Source of the DNA: Plutella xylostella
Lineage: Eukaryota; Arthropoda; Insecta; Lepidoptera; Plutellidae
Length of the DNA stretch: 64,000 nucleotides
Reading direction: 5' to 3'
NCBI RefSeq assembly: GCF_932276165.1
Contig: NC_064009.1
Location: forward strand, 7,626,001 to 7,690,000
Shown: one piece after another, positions 57,878 through 64,000 of the stretch
Layout: each line of letters starts with the position of its first letter
Numbering within the stretch: the first letter of the stretch is position 1
The notes under the pieces: model-generated
Seen by the model: only the letters and a program-made list of their open reading frames with translations
Told to the model about the DNA's origin: nothing
Databases searched by the model: none
Translations under genes and position numbers: made by a program

Positions 57878-58507
57878 CTGACGGAAACGTCAATAAATAG
57901 TGGACTACGCAAATTGTCACCCGAGAGACGATATCGGTGTGGCACTTGTCAGTGGACTAGCGTGTTGTTCAATGTATTATGAGTGGCTTCCATCCAACTT
58001 CCATCGAGCTGACACTATGGTCTTAAAAAATACAAGACTGCCAAATGTGTAATTTTGCGCTGTCGACATACAATCGACATACAATTATACTCTAATGCAT
58101 TTAGTAGACTTGGGGCCCCGGAGGGTTGCAAACCTCATCGGACTGAGGGAATTTTCAAACAGTTTTTCCTGAAAGGTTTGCGTTTCAGCGCCATTTTGTT
58201 TTTCCCTTTTCAGCTTTTGAATTTGAGATTTTAAAAAAGTAACTTAAAAATACACCCATCACCCTTAGTACACTTTGAATATGCATCAATCGCATTACTA
58301 TAACGAAATAAACATGAAATGTGTGATTTTCTCGTTCGAAGATAACAGAAGAACTAACCCAACACGTATTGATAAAGCTAATGTTTTTGAGATGGCCTAC
58401 AACAGTGTTTACATACAAAGAAATACTAATTAACATTCTATTGTTAGAATGCAACAAAATGGAACATTTTTATTATTATATAAAGTTCAATGAAGAAAAG
58501 ACATTCC
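57878..58507. other. Non-coding sequence
   Basis: GGGGCCCCGGAGGGTTGCAA near 58112 is GC-rich and could be a transposon end; no partner seen. Confidence 0.35.
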
Positions 58508-58581
58508 ACACACACACACACACACACGCACTCACGCCTTGTACTAATGTACTCCCTTGCGGGGTAGGCAGAGGTGCATTG
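58508..58581 (-). mobile_element. SINE, severely 5'-truncated
   Basis: Only the last ~75 bp of the SINE remain (rc of TGCACCTCTGCCTACCCCGC to the (TG)n tail, seen here as (CA)n). Target duplication AAAGACATTCC at 58497-58507 and 58582-58592. Confidence 0.85.
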
Positions 58582-58592
58582 AAAGACATTCC

Positions 58593-59912
58593 GACAGTAA
58601 ATAAATAACTACATATTCCGTGGAAAATAAAGCCGGTTCTAAAATTATAATTATCGAATCAAAATAAATTAAATTATTAGAAGCCGCCGATATCATCTAT
58701 ATCAATGTGAAATAATGAACCAAAAATTACATCACCACAAAAGTAATAGAAAGGGCACTGGAGCAAGATTGGTTTTTGATACATTTCTGAGTGGCAGAGT
58801 AGGTTTCACGGAGGTACTTAATTTTATTTTAGGTGAGCTCAGTACTGTTGTTAATGAAATCTCAAAAGTTGAGTACGGTTTGAGTGTTATTGTAAAGATC
58901 CTGTGAATTTAAAAACAAAGACCTAATGGAAAAATAGAAACCTTATGTATAAAATCCTTTAAAATAATGTTGTACTACTGTAGTTATTCTGACTTTACTT
59001 CATGTATTAAATAAATAAGGAGACAAACTAAACTGCAACAACCAATGTAATGTAAATAAGTACGTGATTATTTATTCGACATGCACTTGTTTATCGAAAC
59101 AACTTGCAGATAAAAGATCAAACTTTGAATCGTGATCACTCAATACAAGTTAATCACTGATTACACAAAAAGCGTGAATCTCAGTTTCAACATCATTATT
59201 GTTTACTTCACGAGCGGATCATCCACAGTTCGATTTCAATCGATCGATGACATCATTAAATCGATCTCGATTATGAGTTCGAGAGACAGTAGGTAACATA
59301 ATATAATTGGGGATGCGAAACTAGAGACAGGTTAGTTTAAGAGGAGCTTCTAAAAATGAGGCCGGCATACTTATTCATGGAATAATTAGAATGATAGCAT
59401 TTGCGATGACGTCCAAGTTATGCATGACGACGACGGTGTGAACGAGTGTCGTAGAATTTACTTCAGATTTCAGGAATTGTCACGCAAATGCGTTTAATTA
59501 TTTCCTCAAATTAACATTTAAACTGTTTCAAAAATAGGTGCGTAATTCTTTTAATTAGTTTAGCTGCTATAGAATTAACTTTTAACCTTGCATTTAAATG
59601 TTCTTTGTGGTTGTAAAGTAGCTACAGTAAGGGCGTTAACATAAGCGGCCGGCATTGGGTTACCGACCTACAACGGGTAGAAATGTTCTCAAAGAGAAAT
59701 CGTCACTTAGTATAATCACGGCGTGCCATGTGGAGTATATCAAATTGTACACTCACTCTTATGCAAGTACTTACCATTTGAACGCAACTTTCATCGCTTA
59801 CGACTCGCTTACGACATTTGGTGTGCGTAATTTCTACTCTGGCTGTGACCGATGGCAGTATACAAAAAGTGTCGAGTAATATTTCTTTGGCTCATACTTT
59901 TTTTTCAAAATA
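58593..59912. other. AT-rich non-coding sequence
   Basis: Nothing recognised. Confidence 0.4.
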
Positions 59913-60153
59913 CACTCTACTCTAGGGCAATGAAAAAGTTCCATTGATGAAATCACTAAATTACTTCTAAACGGAATAAGCTAACTTAATTACATCTTCT
60001 GCAATGTTTAAGTACATTTTACGGCGCATCAGACAGAATATTACCAACTAAAAACGTAAACAATTTGTTTAAATATCCTATTAAATGTTAAAAAAGTAGG
60101 GGCCATGTGGTGTTTTCATTTTGTAAGCGGAACTGTTTCTTTGCCCGTCAGTG
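59913..60153. mobile_element. TA-flanked MITE, CAATGAAAAAGTTCCA family
   Basis: Left end CACTC...GGGCAATGAAAAAGTTCCA, right end GGAACTGTTTCTTTGCCCG then TCAGTG. TA at 59911-59912 and 60154-60155. 241 bp, non-coding. Best evidence that this family makes a TA duplication. Confidence 0.75.
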
Positions 60154-62245
60154 TAATAGTAGGTACAGTACATATTTTTCAATGTCATAATCACTGCACT
60201 GCACTATCATAATAACACCGTTAGATTGTTAAGAATTACGAAGACTGAATTTGTGGAATCAACTTGATGAATTTTCGTATGATGGATTACATTAATTATA
60301 CGATGGACTACATGTTAACCACACTTGAGATAATTAGGAACACAAATATGTATGCAAATATAAGCTTGGGAAAGATGAACGTGTAATATTAAGGTGCTAT
60401 TTCGGATGGTTTAAAAAAATTACATAACTTGGAACGGGGTCTCAAGTTAAACTGGCCAATAGTGGGTCAACATGGATCAATACCATTTTGTAATTACTAA
60501 GTTAGTAAGCGACATATTGATCCGACTGCAATGCTAACTAATACAGGAGTAAATAACAGTATTAAATTACTAAACAAATTACGCATATTGCGTAAAAATC
60601 CAGTGTCAGAGTAAACAGGAAAATACAGAAACTTTTATAATCCCCACAGCCAAGGAAACAGGTAAGAGTGACCTTCGTAACAAAACGCACATTCCTTAAT
60701 AGTTTATTTATACAGAGCAAAGCGAGGCCGTTATTATTCTGAGATACAGAGCGACAGTCGATAGGTCACAGGGTGGCCGTGACGTGGCACATTCAGTACT
60801 GGCTTGAATCACTATCTATTAAAACCTTTACGACCTACTTCGATGCTTCAAATAGATTCTACAGGAAGTAACTTGATACTTTCAAGGAAATGAAATCCGG
60901 TATCGCAGTAGGTACTTGATATTTTCGGCATTGGAAATGCAGCTCCCCAGATTTTCCGACATACAACAGCTCCTATTTTATTTTATGGTGATCCCAATAT
61001 TTTAGTTCCTTAAAATATTTTCTTGTTTACATATTCCAGCAACGCAAACGCTAAGTCAACCTTAGTCAAGTTCGTCGAAGCTTAATCAAGTATTCAAGCG
61101 ATTCAGGAAGCCTGTGCGATACGTCTCCACACTTGATTAATTATTCTGCGGAGTACTGTCGCCCAATACCACCCAAGTGTTGGAGAAAAAACTAAGTACA
61201 TTCCTTTCCCATCCCGTGTGCTAATTGTGCGGTTTGCTTTGCATTGCAGGGGTTTGAGTATATATACCTAAGGAATTTGGTAGAACCATGTTTACGACGT
61301 CGTAGCGGACTATAACTAAAGTGAAAATTTTGCTTACCATATAGGTACTTAACAATATAATATGTAATTTTATACACGTGTAAAAGTTCATGGCCGAATC
61401 CAGTCTGAAATAAAGATGGAATACGAAAGTACTTAACATTTTATTACGTACTTAAAAACAAACATGAAAGGGTTTGTTTATGTAACAAAAGATTTATCCT
61501 TACAAGCGTCATTATTTTACAGATGTTCCATGTTAATGTTTTGTTGGTCCAGAAAATTAAATAAGATTATATTGGCCAAGAGACTGAGATGCGATTGAGT
61601 GCAATAAAAAAATCCAAATGAGTAAATTCTATAGCAATAATAAAATGCAGAATTACACGTGTCAATGGCAATGTCATCTAAACACGCATTTAATTCATGT
61701 CCTACGCTACAGCAGCACAAAGCAGCTAATAACTATCAAATTGCTATGCACAAATCACAATGTACGAGAATAAATCACTAACATTGCTTTGTCGTCCACG
61801 ATACACTAACTGGCAATTTCTGATATAGCTCTTTGATTCTTCTCTCGTCGCATAAGGTCGAATAAGTAGTATCTATTTTAGTTAGACAGGATCTAGCACT
61901 AACCCAGTAGTTTCTGAATGCTTTTAAATTGTTTTTTTTAGCTTCTCTATAATTAGGTTAGGTTTAAATTAGATTACTTTAACATTTAGATTAGAATTGT
62001 TGAATTAGTTGAATATTTAGTACTCGTATACCTTAGTTATCTTCTTCGAAAGCTTAATCATTGGATTTTTACTAAGCTTTACCTAACATAGGTATTACTT
62101 ACCACTACTACTGACCCAGACTTCGTCGGAGTACATTGACCGGGCTAGAATCTAGATGGTTAATCTACTTAAGGGGCGTAAACTTTTTAGTTTTCCAATT
62201 GCTCTGGTTCGATAAGAAAGCCAAGAGTACAAGGCACTACCTCAT
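60154..62245. other. AT-rich non-coding sequence
   Basis: No exon, RNA gene or repeat recognised. Confidence 0.4.
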
Positions 62246-62285
62246 GGTGAACGTCCAGCAGTGGACTGCTATAGGCTGATGATGA
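62246..62285 (+). repeat. RTE-type LINE 3' end
   Basis: GTGAACGTCCAGCAGTGGAC followed by TGCTATAGGCTGATGATGA is the characteristic lepidopteran RTE tail. The upstream 80 bp may belong to the same copy. Confidence 0.6.
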
Positions 62286-63664
62286 ACTGCAACGGTAAAC
62301 CTACAATAGGTACAGTAATACTTTTGTTTCATAATTAAACTAGAGATTGGAAAAACATTGAACAATGTCGGAGACATAGCCAACTGGCACGGCTTACGAA
62401 TTGTAATTAAAGTAACTGGAATACTGATAATGTAATGTTTAATTTGCTGGTTGCGGTTACTAAGTTATGAAATGCAAAACCAATCTGAGGACAGATTCTT
62501 CAGCCAGATTACCGCATACCTAGTTGTACAAAGTTATATCTGACAGTAACGATAAATAACTATCCTGCCACACAATAAAGGTTTATTAAAATAATGGTGC
62601 CCATATAAAAATGGTCATTTAACGTCCTAATATTAATAAAACCTCATTTTTATTGCAATTGAATCATAAATCATGGTTTTGACATAGACTGATAATGTTG
62701 TTTTGCTGACTATTTTACTGAAGGCGGAACTCACAGTCACTACGGACTGGTTTTTAATAATAATATGTTACGTATCCGCCCAACTATTACTGGGGCAGAG
62801 TAAAAAAACCGCGTGTCAACGGGGTTTACAATCTTCATTACATCAATGTGAAGACATAGCCTTGTTGGTCTTGTTCTTGTTACATAGAATGACTTTTTAA
62901 AAGACTTGTTAAGAACAAAGCCAAGCTTAAAGTAACCCTATCAAAATGGTTATTTACGTAGCGTGATGCCTTACCAAACTCATCTTGCAATGACGGATTA
63001 TTTATGTGTAATCAAGTAACTCACTTTTACTCCGGTTACATTGTATAGTAACAACACTTTCACTAGTTATTTAAGATAAATAATTACCCATGCAAAACGA
63101 TAGGCAGCGGTATTACAAGGCAGCAAAATTTAAAATGGCGTGTACTTAGTCTCACCGCTCAACTATGATAAATAACTCTCTCTAATGTTCAGATGGAAAC
63201 TGAAGGAATGTGATGATGATGAATGAGTCGAGGTCAGAATGTCCTTTGTCAACTCGGTTAACTAAACGGGTCGAATAAATTCCTTCGGATAAAGGCGATA
63301 TCAGGACACTGCTGGGACGAACAACATGATATTTTATTTATGGAAAGTACCTATCTCAAAATATGTACATAATATAGGGTAGGTAATCTATCTACACTAA
63401 TAACCAACCAATGTTTGACCATGACCATTAATAATTAACAGTCGCTATTACAAATAAATGTATTAATCGAAGTGCTCCAACAATGGTGTTATTGTGAAAC
63501 AATTTTAATGTTTTATAACAAATGTTACAGTACAAAACACACTGAGGTAATAGAAAGATTGCAAACAAAAAGTAATATATATTATAGAAGGTATATTATT
63601 ATAGATCTATGCGGTTCTTCCACGAATGAAATTCATAACATTTATTTATTTATTTATTCTTTTT
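62286..63664. other. AT-rich non-coding sequence
   Basis: Nothing recognised. Confidence 0.4.
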
Positions 63665-64000
63665 AGTCCAGTCAATAAATGAGTCAAACTGAGGTGTAGA
63701 GTGCGTGAGCAGGTAACTAAGCGATTCCTTCAGAAACTTGTTCAGGGGGCTTAGGTTGTTAACATACCAAAAGTCCTGACTCCTAGGTGATGAGCGGGGG
63801 GGAGGAGGGGGGGACAAAGGTAAGAATTTCTGGTTTTTAGCTTATATCTCGAAAACGGTGCATCGGAGAGAAATATTTTCAACTGATGAAATTAAGTTCT
63901 TGAAATTATCTAAAACTTTTATAGTATATGTTTTTTTCTGATTCCTAACAGTTTTCGAGCTATTACCCTCGGAAAAGTTGAAATTTACAAGAGAAATGTA
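63665..64000. repeat. Second copy of the long foldback, cut by the window edge
   Basis: AGTCCAGTCAATAAATGAGT and the following ~330 bp match one arm of 49488-50404, including the CTCGAAAACGGTGCATCGGA block. It continues past the edge. It also shows the arm sequence missing from the left arm of the first copy. Confidence 0.85.

Overview
The window looks like a moth or butterfly (Lepidoptera) chromosome segment. It is AT-rich, has short exons in long introns, and is full of repeat families I recognise as lepidopteran: Helitron-like elements with a TCCTAACTAATATT head and a CTAG tail, a tRNA-derived SINE, RTE-type tails around CCAGCAGTGGACTGC, and many TA-flanked MITEs. No bacterial features are present. 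Most of the DNA is intron, intergenic sequence or transposon debris.

Genes. The one securely identified gene is a minus-strand RabGAP of the TBC1D12/TBC1D14 family. Six exons run from 44768 down to 31056, with canonical splice sites and matching phases at every junction, ending at a TGA. The arginine finger (IxxDxxRTFP) and glutamine finger (YVQ) are both intact. Its 5' exons lie further right or outside the window. Left of it, three short minus-strand segments (26616-26554, 16954-16880, 885-760) each have an ATG, a hydrophilic N-terminus and a phase-0 splice donor. They may be alternative first exons of one gene continuing off the left edge; the 26.6 kb one has a TATA-box promoter. Weaker coding candidates are at 9912-10193 and 54394-54510.

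Mobile DNA, region by region. 0-20 kb: Helitron copies, TA-MITEs, a 70-bp-arm foldback and an unclassified 1.15 kb TIR element with 8-bp target duplications. 20.1-24.7 kb: a young, pol-less LTR retrotransposon (TTAA duplications, PBS, PPT, nearly identical LTRs) whose 3' LTR is split by a 2.55 kb hAT-type element (8-bp duplication CCCGCGCG). The hAT itself carries a TA-MITE, a SINE and an inverted array of about 54-bp repeats. 28-36 kb: a 128-bp MITE, a Harbinger-type MITE, a full-length SINE and a LINE 3' fragment, the last three inside the TBC gene. 39-41 kb: two TIR elements. 48-50.4 kb: a 1.0 kb hAT-type element and a 0.9 kb foldback, which recurs at the right edge. 56-58 kb: a SAP-domain pseudogene, a 219-bp MITE and a Harbinger transposase fragment.

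Most unusual points: (1) in the TBC gene, the 3' part of a catalytic-domain exon, with its splice donor, is copied four more times in the adjacent intron, inside a dense array of GCGCCATCTAGCG-like motifs; (2) a LINE tail ends only about a dozen bases from that exon's acceptor, so it must supply the branch point; (3) a 62-bp GC-rich tandem repeat in the LTR element is open in all three forward frames; (4) the set of candidate alternative first exons. All calls come from reading the sequence; no database search was possible.
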